Assembly (NCBI GenBank): GCA_950106755.1
Contig: OX467084.1
Location: 37,761,213 to 37,825,212 of the forward strand
Length of the DNA stretch: 64,000 nucleotides
Direction of reading: 5' to 3'
From: Climacium dendroides
Lineage: Eukaryota > Streptophyta > Bryopsida > Hypnales > Climaciaceae
This document shows, piece after piece, positions 1 to 11,189 of the stretch. How positions within the stretch are numbered: position 1 is the first letter of the stretch; every line of letters starts with the position of its first letter. Under the pieces are notes generated by a model. That model was not told the DNA's origin. It did no database searches and saw only the letters and a list, made by a program, of their open reading frames with translations. The position numbers were made by a program, and so were the translations under genes.

Positions 1-1312
1 GGATATTTTGTTATAGGTATCTTCAATGGTTATAGGATACCTACTTACACTTTAGCTCAAGACTTGTAGGCTTGCATGTCTAGACTCACATACTAGCATT
101 TTTCTCCCAAAAGGTCATTTAGTATTATTAATCTTAGAAATACAAGTGAGCCTCAAAATAGGATTTGTATAGAACAGGAGAGCCAAAAATTTGAAATAAT
201 AGCATAGGATGCCTTGATGGAGTTAAGTGTGGTTGTAAGTAACAATAGGTGTAAGAAACATAATGATAACCTTGTCACTTTCAATATTATAAAAAAATAG
301 CATGCATCTAAAAAAAATTAGGCTTGATACTACTTTGGGATTAGAATCTAAAGTTATGAGCTACTCGTGCATAAGATTTTCTACGACATTCCTATGATGA
401 TCAACTATGTAGGAGGGGTGGAATAGTAGAAGATTGTATGCCCTCACTTTGTTGGTAGATTTATAGAGGGATTGATTAAGATGTGTTCAAATTGTTTGAC
501 AATGGTGATAAATCACCTCTAAAAAAACCCTTGACATATCGGATCTTGGTAGGTGGCAATGTGATGGCATAGAGGGGCACTAGATACATGCCAAGGCAAA
601 ACCTAAATGTGAATTGAGGCATGTTATTTGCAATTGAGACAATTTAGTATACAATTTTTTGTTGGATGAACTTTGAGTGAAGGTATTGTGACATTTTTCA
701 TCATGTTTGATTCAATATGTGTTGGGTTATATAGTTGTTTAATGTTGTAGGTGAAGTTTTGAATCCTAATCACTGGATGTAAAGAATACTTTGTAAAATG
801 TAATTATCTAAGGTAGGTTGGTCCAATGTCCACTTGAAATTTGTTAGTATTGGTTTTCAAAGCTATCAACTGTTTTGGTAATGAGTTTTGATTTGAGTAC
901 ATTTTTTGTGTTTAATATTTTAATTTAGGCTTGTTGGAATTCATGTCATAGGTAGACAATATAACATTGGGCTTTATATTCTTTAAAAGAAGTTTTAAGA
1001 CTATCAAAGCCATCAATGTTTGCACATTACATAACAAAAGTAATGAACTAGATTCTTGTATGTTGTAGTACATATGATGATAAAAAATTTTAAACAAACA
1101 TATCCAACAAGAATGAATTAAATTTTTCTTCATAACAATCTAAAGGTAGAATGGGAAAGTATAACCCCCAAGAAAATATCCTTTTGACACATATATAGGG
1201 TTAAAATTTAGTATAGTGTCCAATGCAATTGTTGCTTGGTTGGTTTTGTAATTTGTCATGTGTTTGGATTGAGTTAATTTTGTCTTCATCCCTAAGGGAC
1301 CAAAGTTATGTA

Positions 1313-1583
1313 ATCATTAGAAGACATTTCAGGCCTCCATAGGGCTGTTTTAGTCCTATTCCCCTCGCAACGACGAAACGGCCAATTGCCAGGGAAAAAA
1401 CTTTAGTTCTTAGAATGCCAAAAAAATTTGGAATTTTTTTAAAAATTTTTTTTCTGCAAAAATGACGTGGCATGGTCTCAACCACATCAACTTGTTGCGT
1501 TGTCATTGCTGCAATGCACTGCGGAGAGTTCCCTGCCATGATAACTCGCGGCCCTATAGAGGCCTGAAATGTCTTCTAATGAT
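1313..1583. mobile_element. MITE with ~32 bp terminal inverted repeats
   Basis: The ends read ATCATTAGAAGACATTTCAG and continue into GGCCTCYATAGGGC; the right end is the reverse complement with one visible mismatch over about 32 bases. The 271 bp body is more GC-rich than its surroundings and carries no credible coding region. I found no convincing target-site duplication, so I cannot assign a superfamily; the long near-identical TIRs suggest a fairly recent non-autonomous DNA transposon or foldback element. Confidence 0.75.
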
Positions 1584-1768
1584 ACAAAGTAGCTTTTAGA
1601 ATTTTGGATATCAAATTAATTTATTACGACAATGAGATTATTTTTTTAATTCTTAGAAATTCAACCATGCAAATTTATACTAAAATATTTTGGGAATGGA
1701 AATGTCTAAAAAATATGAAAATTTTGACCAAATAAATTAAAAGAATATAAATAGACTCTAAAGTCGTT

Positions 1769-1794
1769 AACAACAACAACAACAACAACAACAA
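1769..1794. repeat. (AAC)n microsatellite
   Basis: Uninterrupted AAC trinucleotide repeat of about eight to nine units in AT-rich DNA. Confidence 0.95.
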
Positions 1795-2740
1795 TATATT
1801 TTCCCTATATTTGCACCACAACCAAAAGTCAAATGGCCTTCTATAGGGTTCAAATTTTTCTTAATAGTAAGTAGACTTTAAATCCTCATAAAAAAATATT
1901 TATGTATAATAAAAAATCTTTTTTTTAATATTACATCCCATATCATGTTAATTACATACTTGTTAAATTTCAAAAGAGGTAGAAAAGAGCATTATACATG
2001 GTATTCAAAGAACTATAGGTAATATAACTATTAATTTGGGCTCACAACTGGAAAAATAAATTACATTTGCATAAAAGGAGTGCATATCAATACTACTACT
2101 CTTTGTGTCAAAATTTAAGACCAACTTGAACTCCAATTGGTTGCATGCCCAAGTTTTCTTTTAAGAGTTAAAATACATCTATTCTCGTGTCAACATTTCA
2201 TCCAATTTGAACCATTTGTCAACTTATAAAAAATTACAAAGCTAAAATTGCAGCTAAATCTAACACTCCTAATATAAGCTTTTTGATTAATGAAGCTTTG
2301 TAAGGATAGTTACATTGTAGACCTACTTAGTCGTTGACAATTTTGAGCACTTCTATAAGGTAAATGTGTAATAAGCAATTGAATATTATTCTAGCCTCTT
2401 GTTAAATTATCAAATTATTTGTTGGATTTTATTAGAAGTCAAAAGAATATTAAAAATTCTCTTCTACTTCATTTTTAGACATCATGTGATTAAATTATAA
2501 ATTTCAAAAATGTTAAAAATAGGTATATGAAAAAACATCCCCAAATTCTTATGAATAGAGGTAGTAGTAATTTATAGGGGTTGATTTCTTTAAGGGGTCA
2601 AAATTAGGTACAATTCTTGTAAGGCACGTTCCCACTTGACTCTAGATAGGAGTAGAGGTTTTAGATTAATCACATGCCTAAAAAAACCTTGATTAGGGTT
2701 TTCAATTGAACATCAACCAAACAAGCTGCATGGAAAAAGG

Positions 2741-3092
2741 GTTGGGTTTTAAGCTACTAGCCATTCATACTCGTGGAGTTGTTATTGGAATTGATTGCTC
2801 CAATGCAATACTAATGTAATTCGTTCAGATTGGGTTTTAGGCTATTAGCCATTCACGCTTGTGGGTTTGTTATTGGAATTGATTGCTCCAATGCAATACT
2901 AATGTAGTTCGTTTGGGTTGGATTTTAGGCTACTAGCCATTCACGCTTGCAAGGTTGTTATTGGAATTGATTGCTCCAATGCAATACTAATGTAGTTCAT
3001 TTGGGTTGGATTTTAGGCTACTAGCCATTCACGCTTGTAAGGTGTTATTGGAATTCATTGCTACAATGCAATACTAATGTAGTTCGTTCATA
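2741..3092. repeat. 88 bp tandem repeat, four copies
   Basis: The landmark CCATTCA recurs at 2761, 2849, 2937 and 3025, giving a constant 88 bp period. Each unit contains GGYTAYTAGCCATTCAYRCT and TTGCTCCAATGCAATACTAA. The copies differ by scattered substitutions and small indels. There are no spacers between the units, so this is a minisatellite, not a CRISPR-like array. Confidence 0.92.
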
Positions 3093-3455
3093 TTGAAATT
3101 GTGATTTGTAGTGGTAGGGTTCATACACTTTGAACCATCAAATTTAGTGTTCTTGTTTGTCCCTACTCATGGAATTGTTTGTCATAGTGATTTCATTGCC
3201 ACTCATCCATGACTTCTTTGTGATGTGTTTGCAGCTTGGATGTGACTTCTTTGTGATGTGTTTGCAGTTTGGATGTGTGAGAACCATTTGCAATATGTAT
3301 GCTACTTGTTTGCCACTTATTAGCAGCTCATTTGCCTACTCCATATTGTAGAAGCTGCATGAGCACATTGACATATGGAGAAGGACCCCAACAACCCCAA
3401 CGGCAAGAACCAACGACAAGAACCAATTCTAATTACCGTAAATCCTAATTACGCA

Positions 3456-4213
3456 AAGCATAGGAGCAATGGTGACTAGAAGGAACCTCTTGAACAAAAT
3501 CTTGATGAAACATCGAAGCAAGTTTTTCAATGGGACGAAATCTTCAAAGTAGGTTTGTCAATGAGGCCAAACTCCTAATTCTGACCACAATGGGCTGTTT
3601 TACCTTACCAACCGCACCTAGGCTCGTTGGTTACAAAACCTCTCAGGTGTGAACTCCTTGTAACTGAGAAGTGAACTCCTTGTAACTGAGAAGTGAACCA
3701 GGGCGGTTTCTACCCTACTACTGGCAGCTTAACGCCAGGTGGGAACAGACCTTTAGAAGCTCAAACCATGATGGGGACTCAACTCAGCCAGCAACCCCAG
3801 GGCAATGAAAGGCGATAAGCTACATAAAACTACAAAACTCTTCAGAGAAACGCCAAGAGACTTTGAGAGGCAAAATTTGGGAAAATCACTCCTGCTTCTT
3901 TAGAATCACCAGTCAAATCTGCAAGTTACACAGAACTGTCCAATGATGGTTTCAAGACCTACTCTTCAATAACACTGGAATGGAAAAAGTCCAGCTTAAC
4001 CCTGGAAGGATGCGGACCCTATGATCAAAGTAGACACCCAAATAATCCGATTATTGGACCAATAGGTGCTTTCTTTGTTTCTACAGTGATGAAGTCATCC
4101 ATCGAACCTTTTAGGTCCACAGTGTCCTTACAGGGTTAATCACTTAATACAGACAGGAACCCCGGGCTTGTGTCACCCTTCCGGTGCACTGTACAGAGTA
4201 TGCGGGTAACTAA
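3456..4213 (-). other. Probable 3' UTR / downstream region of the aspartic protease gene
   Basis: GC is higher here than in the flank further left, matching transcribed parts of the neighbouring gene. There is no conserved coding sequence. A 22 bp unit GTGAACTCCTTGTAACTGAG plus AA is repeated directly at 3649-3670 and 3671-3692, with a third partial copy. The 3' end of the transcript cannot be placed from the sequence, because no canonical AATAAA is obvious on the minus strand. Confidence 0.4.
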
Positions 4214-7200
4214 CTACAATTGTTGGTCCCCAATCAAATTTTCCTGTTCATTTGTCTCTACCTGATTCAAGTTGTTGTACTTGACTTCGTCTCGGTGCCG
4301 ATATTTGGAGAAGTACCAGTAAGCTAAACTTGCGATACCTGCGAGCATTACCACCAGTCCCACCGATACTGCAATGATGGCACCCACCTTGACCTTTTTG
4401 GATTGCAGCCAACCCCTGTCACAAAACGCAACAAAAGATCATCAATTTAGCAACTTGGTGTAGAGCTTCACCCATGATGGAGAATATGATGGCAACAAAA
4501 GCACCAAATCTCTCTACCCCAAACAGTAATGTGTAATATTCTTGTGATTCAATACAATCCTCAACAACATTCTCACTATGTGATCCTTGAAATAACCCCC
4601 AGTATAATCTTCAGTATAATCCGCACTAATTCAAAACTTGAAAAAATCATATTTGACAATCTCACAATGCACTATTCCTATAACTAAATGTCACAATCTG
4701 ACTAGACATAAGAAAATAATTCATTGAAATAATGAGGTCCAACATTCTAATATTGCTTTCAACACGTCTGATTTCATTGAACTTTCTGCATTTTTGAACC
4801 ATTGCTAAGTCTCTCGCCTTGGAGTAGACAATGAAGTTTAATGAAGTCTAAAGTGCAGTACATCTAGCTCTTTATAGTTTTGACAATATGAACAACTGTT
4901 TTACCATTTTGAAGGAGGCAGACCCTTCCAGCTTCTCAGGTGATATGCACCGAAAATTGCTGGCAGTTGCACAGTGTGCCCTTCTAACCGTGAGGCCAAC
5001 GCCTGCCAAAGTCGCACTAGATATCAGAAAGTATCGATAATTACAGCAGCAACAACAAGAGTGACTACATGCGCTTTGAATATTCATCAGACATAAAGCA
5101 ATTTAAAATGGAAACGCAAGTTGAGAAAACGAACCTTGGCAGAAGAAGTTGAAAAATGATGTGAAGATCCTGCAGATATGATACATCGTACAACGACTTG
5201 TCCCTCTTCTTCTATAACCTCCTCAACACTTATCTACACAACATTTTGGGACCATATGTAAGCATATAATTCAACCACGTAAGCATCAAAAACAACGAAT
5301 AAAACTTCAGTTACAAGGTTCACATCAGCTCAAAATGCAATAAAAAAAGAGAATGGTTACAAACCTGTGACAGCGAAACTTCAAGCGCAGAAGAGATGCT
5401 TGACAGAAACAAGGGGGTTTCGCTCGAGAAGGTGGTAAGATTTACATCTAGTGATATTAAAAGTTCAATGCTCCCAAACTCTTGTTCAACTGTAAAGGAA
5501 AACACAAATCTTCATCAGCGGCATGAATTGGTTTAAGCAATATTGATTTCATATCCAAAAAGCCTCTAACAGTGCTATACCATCAAGTCAATAATAAGGC
5601 CTTCCTAGTATTTCTCATACCCTCTGACAGGGGTGCCGGCGATCGTGTTGACGGTGGAGGAGGGGCATTCACAGAAGGTGAAGGAGATGCTGAAGGTGAT
5701 GAATCTGGGGTTTCAGGCGGCAATATGCTCCACAAATCTTGGCAATTCGTCTTGAGAAAACCAATTTGATGATTGCTTCTATCATACGTCACGAGCATGT
5801 TTCGCACAACAATTCCTGCACAATCCCCAAGTACAGTACAAGTATAAGAACAGGATGCAGTCTACCGAGCGTATATTAGTACTCATTCAAACAGTTGATA
5901 TGTGCCTGCATGATAAACAAAAATCGACCACCAAGTTCTCTGGACCTAAACAACAGAGAAGGCTTTAACTATTACTACTACTTTTTGTGCTAAACCTTGA
6001 AGGCTTCTATGATAATACAAGATCTCAATGCTATAAAGTCCCAGAAAATTTAGAGACATCAATCACAAACGTTCCAAAATAATAATAGAAAGGACAACAA
6101 ACCCAAGAAAATTACCTCCAAGCAGAGTGGTAGCGTCTTGATTCTTGAAGAAACCCAAACAATACGCCCCTTCTACTCTTGTGTGCTGTAGTCAAAAGGG
6201 AACATCAGAAAGCAGCAATAACGCAATACTTAGTGAGAAATGTAACACATAAATGTCTGAGGAGTTGATCATAAAGAGATGTGACCAAAATATCCTATTC
6301 CATCGAATAACTGATTCTAACAAGTGGTAGAAAAGACTTCAAATTCCAGGCAAATCCCAGGCGAATAAAAAATCAGTCTGGAACTATTCAACTCAAAGTC
6401 CATATATATCTTGTCACGAGACTAAGCATCCAGGAATTCAGGAATTCCATTACCAAAGCAAGCGAATAGTAAGAATTTTTTTATCACATCTAGTTGAATG
6501 ACCAACCTTGAATAGGTAGTTTTCTGGCGCCAAAGAAACTTTCTTGTTTTCAGCGAACACAAAGTCTACAGTAGGAAAATGCTTGCTCAGCTCATTTACG
6601 TCACTGTTACATAACAATAAAACCATCAGTACAGAATATTCCACGATACTTACAAGGCACCACGCATGGCATGACCGAAAAGCACAGCATGTTCAAAATT
6701 CGGCTAATCCACACCAAATAAGGTAGAGAATGCTATTTGCATCACTTTATGCATTTTAACATGTTTAGAAGTGTAATCAAGGAGAAAACCCAAGAGCAAA
6801 AACAGTTAGGATCCAAATTACTGTTAGTGTATGAATTTCTTTTGCAAATTCAAAGTGACAGGTTGTAGACCACTATGAGTGCCAGTAGACAACCCGTTTC
6901 CATTCAAAAATCAGTGGCCATGACATTTAGCCATGTCATGTTTACACCATTTGCTACTAAGTTCAATTAAATGTATAAATGGTTGAGTTCCTGTTGGTAA
7001 ATCTGATCCTGTCAGCATAGAAGGTCCCCAACAGTCTTAGTACCCTCTACCTTACAAAAGATGTTGCTCTCATGGTGGTACAATTAGAGACTACACATTT
7101 AGGGAAAGAAATCGACAATGTGTTCAAAAAGACTTATACTCTTAAAAGCTACACCACAGTGAGACGAACCAAACTGACACATTACAAAGGACTCGGAAAC

Positions 7201-10200
7201 ACTCACCTTCCTGCACCCGCATAACAGATGTCAGGATAATTTGGGTCAGGACCGTCGACGGCTTGCAATGAACCAAGCTGCTGAATAACCTAAGCTCTCA
7301 ATCAACAGTTTAAAATCCACAATTAGGACACAACGTTAATTTCAGTTCCAAAGGCCCATTTCACCTAGATTCAGCGCATCAAGAGATGCAGATATGTGGT
7401 TTACTTACAGCATCTTTGAAAGCATTGAAAGCTCGGCCTGGGAGATAGGCGTACGTTGTTCCACTGTCTAGAACTGTGCCAAACTTCTTATCGAAAATAC
7501 TACTATCCAACTCCAAGCTGACCCCTTGCACCTGAATCTCAGATAACCCAAGGTTGTAGTAATTACTGCATCCAAAATGTTACAGTCAGTCACACGATGT
7601 ATGACAAGACGTGAAAGAGAAATCCAATAAATGAGAGTGTTTTCATGTCAACAGGAACGTCATAGGGTAGAGAGCCCTAAAACTGTTTTGCCAACAGTCT
7701 CTTGTACTGATCCCGGTTACCAACAGTAACTCATCTATTCATACACTTGGTTGGACTAATTAGCAAGCGGCTAAGCATGAGTAGGCTAAATGTGAATGGC
7801 TACTGATGGTTGAACGGAGTTGTCTACTGCCAATTATAGTAGTCTACAACCTACCTCTTTGAAATTGCATAAGAAATCCATAAACAGTGATACACATTTG
7901 ATCTAAACTTGGCTCCTTACTTCTCACAAGAATCACACTCCAAAATCTGTTAAAACGCTTAAAATGACGTAAACCGTATCCTCTATCATATTCCAAGCTA
8001 AAGAGGTATCCAATGAACGAGGGTGCTTTCATGTCAACAAGAACGTTGTAAGCAATCTCATTCTAAATAATTTCAAAATGTTCTACTTCCATTGATGATC
8101 AAGTACGACTGATATCTGAGCTGAGAGAATCCACGAGCAATGGGCTTACCTCCGACCTGCATCCGATTTTACAAATACCATGCCTGTAGGGGCTGGAATG
8201 GCCCCCAATACCATAGCACCTCCACCCTCGGCCATGCCACCGTAACAAAGTGAAAACGCATCCTCCATGGCTTCCTTCTTTACGAGCTGGTCCACAATAC
8301 TAAGTGGACCACGCCCCAGCCCCATAATGCCATCAGCATGCTGAAGATAGAGGTCTCCAGTTTCCGCAGTTTCACAGCCAAACACAAGGGGCTGGGGTTG
8401 CAGCCGACTGGTTGGGCCAAACCCTAGTAAGTCCTTCCCAAGCACTCCTTTGCTGGAACTCATCTCGGCGTACATCCGTTCATATTTGCATTGGTGATTC
8501 CTGCCATCGCACATCCCGGACATGCAGTCTGGTGACCGACACCCAACCACCTGATATGAGCTTGAATTGTCGGGCTTAAATCGAGGATCCTGTAACAAAC
8601 GCAATCCACCAATTGTGTTACTCAAATAGTCCGTTTGCAGGCTATGTAATCACACAAAATGCCATCCTCCTCCTGCTTTGATTAAGGCTCTAAATTAAAC
8701 AACCGTTCTACTCTAAATCTAATGCTTCGTAAGGGCAACTCTTGAATAAGAAGTGTACCACGTTACTAGAGGAAAAGTAATGAAGTGGAAGCATGTCATC
8801 AGCATGTCATTAGTGCAAGTGCCTACCACAAATGTAAGAAAGATAGATTGAGGAGTCCCTTGCACATCCTAAGTGGCATATTACAGATGACATTACAATT
8901 AAGAAGCCAATGTTTTTCTTCCGGGCACTATTGCTTGGAAGTCAATGAAATGAGGAAAAGGTAGAACTCTTATTTCTTATCCATGCCATTTGGACGTGTA
9001 TTGATGTTGCCTGCCTCTGCTGTAGTGTGGTAACGCCCTAATTCGGGTACTCTTTACCTATTCACTATTTGGTCACCTCAAGTTCTCCAACATTAAAGCA
9101 AAAAACCAGACGGGTACGAGAGGCGAACATGCCTGGTGATGGCCACAATGAGTGCAGCTGGAGCAGGGGACATATGTCACGGTACTTCCTGTGTCAACTA
9201 TAAGAGCAAATTCCTGAGGAGGAGTGCCAATAAACACCCTGCTCGTATAGTATCTGCATTCAAACCCCACAGGTTAATTAATTGACAACCCCATTCAAGC
9301 CACAGCTTAATCTCTAGAAAAATCTCAGTCATCACAAGCAGCAGGGAGAACAGGAACGAAACATAAGCCTTATGTGTGATCAGGCATTCTTTTGATATAA
9401 GTAACAGCACCTTAAACGAAGAATCACATATTCTCTTACACCTGTATTCCGGGTCCAACAATTACCTTCGAACTTAAACCCCTCAAGGACCAAGAGGCCC
9501 ACATTGGACCTCTATGCATTTTGAGCAGTTTTAAGTCGGTCATATGGGAGTCCAATTTTTATTAATTTATCAACCAACACATGCAATGCTCTTCCCTGAT
9601 TCTCAATTATATTTTCACAATATAATCATTTTCAGACTATCAATCCTTGGTCCGCTAGGGGTCCAACTTCAAATCAAACTCCCTATCCCACCTTTAAACT
9701 CAAAAAATGTTAAAAAAAACTATATCTTAGTAGTTAGGAAAATCGTACAAAGGTGGACAAATTAAACGCCAGTACGATGTCTACTATTAACCCTGCCATC
9801 CATTACATTGTCCTACTCCTGAAGAATCACTACTCCTACTTCATGTAAATGAGAATTGAAAAAAGCTGCTTCATTCATTCATTCATTCATATGCTCAATT
9901 TCTAAAGAAACTAATGCTCTGCAATTAGAACGATCTATTTCTTCGTTTTTCTAAGCATATGCGGGTAATGCTTACTCTCACCAGACAAGTCAAGTCCCAA
10001 AACACTCACATTATCGGAACTCCTGACGACATTAACTTGATCGCCAACCTAAATGAACAACCCCAAAGCAGAGATTCAGACTTCAAAAACAAGGATCGCA
10101 CTCAAAACACACATCAGACACTGCCAAGAATGCAAAATGCGGCCATCAAATTCGAATTCCAATAAACCAAAAAAACCAACCAATGCGAAATTCACAATCC

Positions 10201-10519
10201 AGAAACAACGGCGCTCAATTCAAATCTTTTAGTTCCCAGGGCACGAGAATCCAAACCCTTTCGTGAGCAGATCGTCGTGAAGAGTCATCCGCGCGTCCTC
10301 TCCCAGACGCCGACGATCCACAACACGATCGCCACGTCGTTGGGATCCCATGAGCGGCAGCACGAGCGCGGACCCACGCACCGACTGAACCCTAGTAATG
10401 GTGGTACCATTATTATTCCTAGGGTTCGGAAACGCTACTACAGCACCACATGATCCACCAAATGCAGCACTCAATACCAAAATCACCAAAATCCTAATCA
10501 ATTCACGATGGGAGCCCAT
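4214..10519 (-). CDS. Pepsin-like (A1) aspartic protease with C-terminal membrane anchor, 12 exons
   Basis: Coding exons on the minus strand in order: 10519-10257, 9253-9133, 8589-8150, 7565-7409, 7289-7207, 6603-6507, 6185-6116, 5815-5621, 5489-5365, 5233-5135, 5002-4905, 4415-4214. They sum to 1950 nt in phase, giving 649 aa. The order and motifs match the plant family of Arabidopsis At3g50050. An N-terminal hydrophobic signal (about residues 6-25) is followed by catalytic DTGS at Asp108 and DSGT at Asp308, so both catalytic aspartates are present. The cysteine-rich insert follows the first catalytic site. Residues 443-475 form a Pro/Ser/Ala-rich linker, then comes a C-terminal domain, and a single membrane span at about 593-618 leaves a short charged tail. 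The enzyme should hydrolyse proteins in the secretory or cell-surface space. The start is the first ATG in frame after an upstream TTG. All introns are GT-AG except intron 2, which is GC-AG. Confidence 0.93.
6861..7010 (+). repeat. Intronic inverted-repeat element, copy 1 (protease intron 5)
   Basis: Begins near GGTTGTAGACCACTATGAG and aligns by eye with the reverse complement of 7700-7857, including the GCCAGTAGACAAC-like block and the ATTTAGCC-like block. The two copies lie in different introns of the same gene in opposite orientation. Confidence 0.65.
7700..7857 (-). repeat. Intronic inverted-repeat element, copy 2 (protease intron 3)
   Basis: The reverse complement of this stretch matches 6861-7010 over about 100 bases. 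A separate ~38 bp direct repeat containing TTTCATGTCAACA occurs at about 7624-7662 and 8009-8047 in the same intron. Confidence 0.65.
9131..9132 (-). other. Non-canonical GC 5' splice site (protease intron 2)
   Basis: On the minus strand exon 2 ends CAC CAG at 9133 and the intron begins GCATGT. Exon 3 starts in phase 0 at 8589 after a normal ACAG acceptor. Using the nearby GTTCGC as donor would add bases and shift the frame, so CAG|GCATGT is the only junction that keeps the conserved His-His-Gln-Asp-Pro-Arg-Phe order. GC-AG introns are a known minor class of the major spliceosome. Confidence 0.8.
9475..9665. mobile_element. Small TIR element in protease intron 1 (GGACCAAG family)
   Basis: The left end reads CCCCTCAAGGACCAAG. 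The right end, reverse-complemented, reads CCCCTAGCGGACCAAG. The body is alignable with 12066-12302, and its right half aligns inverted with 12866-12985. The flanks do not show a clean TTAA duplication, so superfamily membership is inferred only from similarity of the ends to the TTAA-flanked elements elsewhere in the window. Confidence 0.6.
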
Positions 10520-11189
10520 TCTCCCTGCAATTCCTCGACTCAATTCTCGCGCTTCACCCTCGAGCTGCCATGAATGGCTGCTGCTGACCCCTTAGGGTTG
10601 AGCGGTGCGGCCCTCACAACCGAATTCAGCTCCCGAATTCGGATCTTAATCGCTGAATTCGTGCGAATTTCGATAAATTTCGAATTTAAGAGCAGCTGAA
10701 AACCGAAATTGGATCGTTTACATGAGGAAACTTTTGAATCGGCTGCAGGAAGAAGATCATTACCAGACGCGATGGTCGTCACCGCGAAGGCGCGACTTCC
10801 GAGGTGGCGGCCGTGGGCCCTCCATTTGGTGGTCCCGGCCGACGAAGACTTTGTGGTTATGGACCCTAAGGCCGTATTCGGCCCCGTTACCGTGCAAAGG
10901 CGACTCAGCGATTCCACCGTGTTGCTTCGACAATTTTATTCGTCATTCTGTTCACCGTCGTTCCCATACGTACGCATCCCAGCTTGTCACGTTCCCCGTT
11001 TCAGAGCTTTCCTAGCCGTCGATCTAACCACGTGTTCATCCGACGGTGAGAGTCTATCCTGGGTTTCCTTCCTCCTTTCGTCTTTGTTAACTGTTCGGGG
11101 TTTTAGGGATTTAGGGTTTATCAGCGTTTGTTTGGTTTGGCTCTGCAGTTTCTTGAGGTTTGGGTGATCGTCGACGGTTGCTGCGCATC
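10520..11189. promoter_or_regulatory. Shared divergent promoter between protease and PPAN genes
   Basis: Only 670 bp separate the two start codons, which point away from each other. The PPAN side carries a telo-box, TTAGGGTTT, at 11111-11119 and a site II-type TGGGCC at 10814-10819. A second telo-box lies at 11292-11300 in PPAN intron 1. Telo-box plus site II combinations are known hallmarks of plant ribosome-biogenesis promoters. No TATA box is obvious on either side. Short open frames in this interval (for example 10722-11015) appear to be chance GC-rich ORFs. Confidence 0.7.

Larger units (their letters stand above)
1..3455. other. AT-rich gene-free flank
   Basis: I see no conserved coding exon here; the short open frames are not supported by codon pattern or homology. 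The first ~110 bases resemble the block at 18635-18900 (a unit ending in a stretch about a TATAGG-rich motif followed by CTCAAGACTT-like sequence). About 1890-2160 is alignable with 31590-31850, so it is a dispersed repeat. The stretch also holds a TIR element (1313-1583), an AAC microsatellite (1769-1794) and an 88 bp tandem array (2741-3092). Two copies of a 30 bp unit containing TTTGTGATGTGTTTGCAG occur at about 3209-3272. Confidence 0.7.

Noticed and set aside
2741..3092. CRISPR-like array
   Set aside because: Units are contiguous 88 bp tandem copies without unique spacers, and the sequence is eukaryotic.
10709..11167. 152-codon open frame in the divergent promoter
   Set aside because: Begins at TTG, overlaps a second open frame, has no homology, and lies across the likely PPAN 5' UTR.
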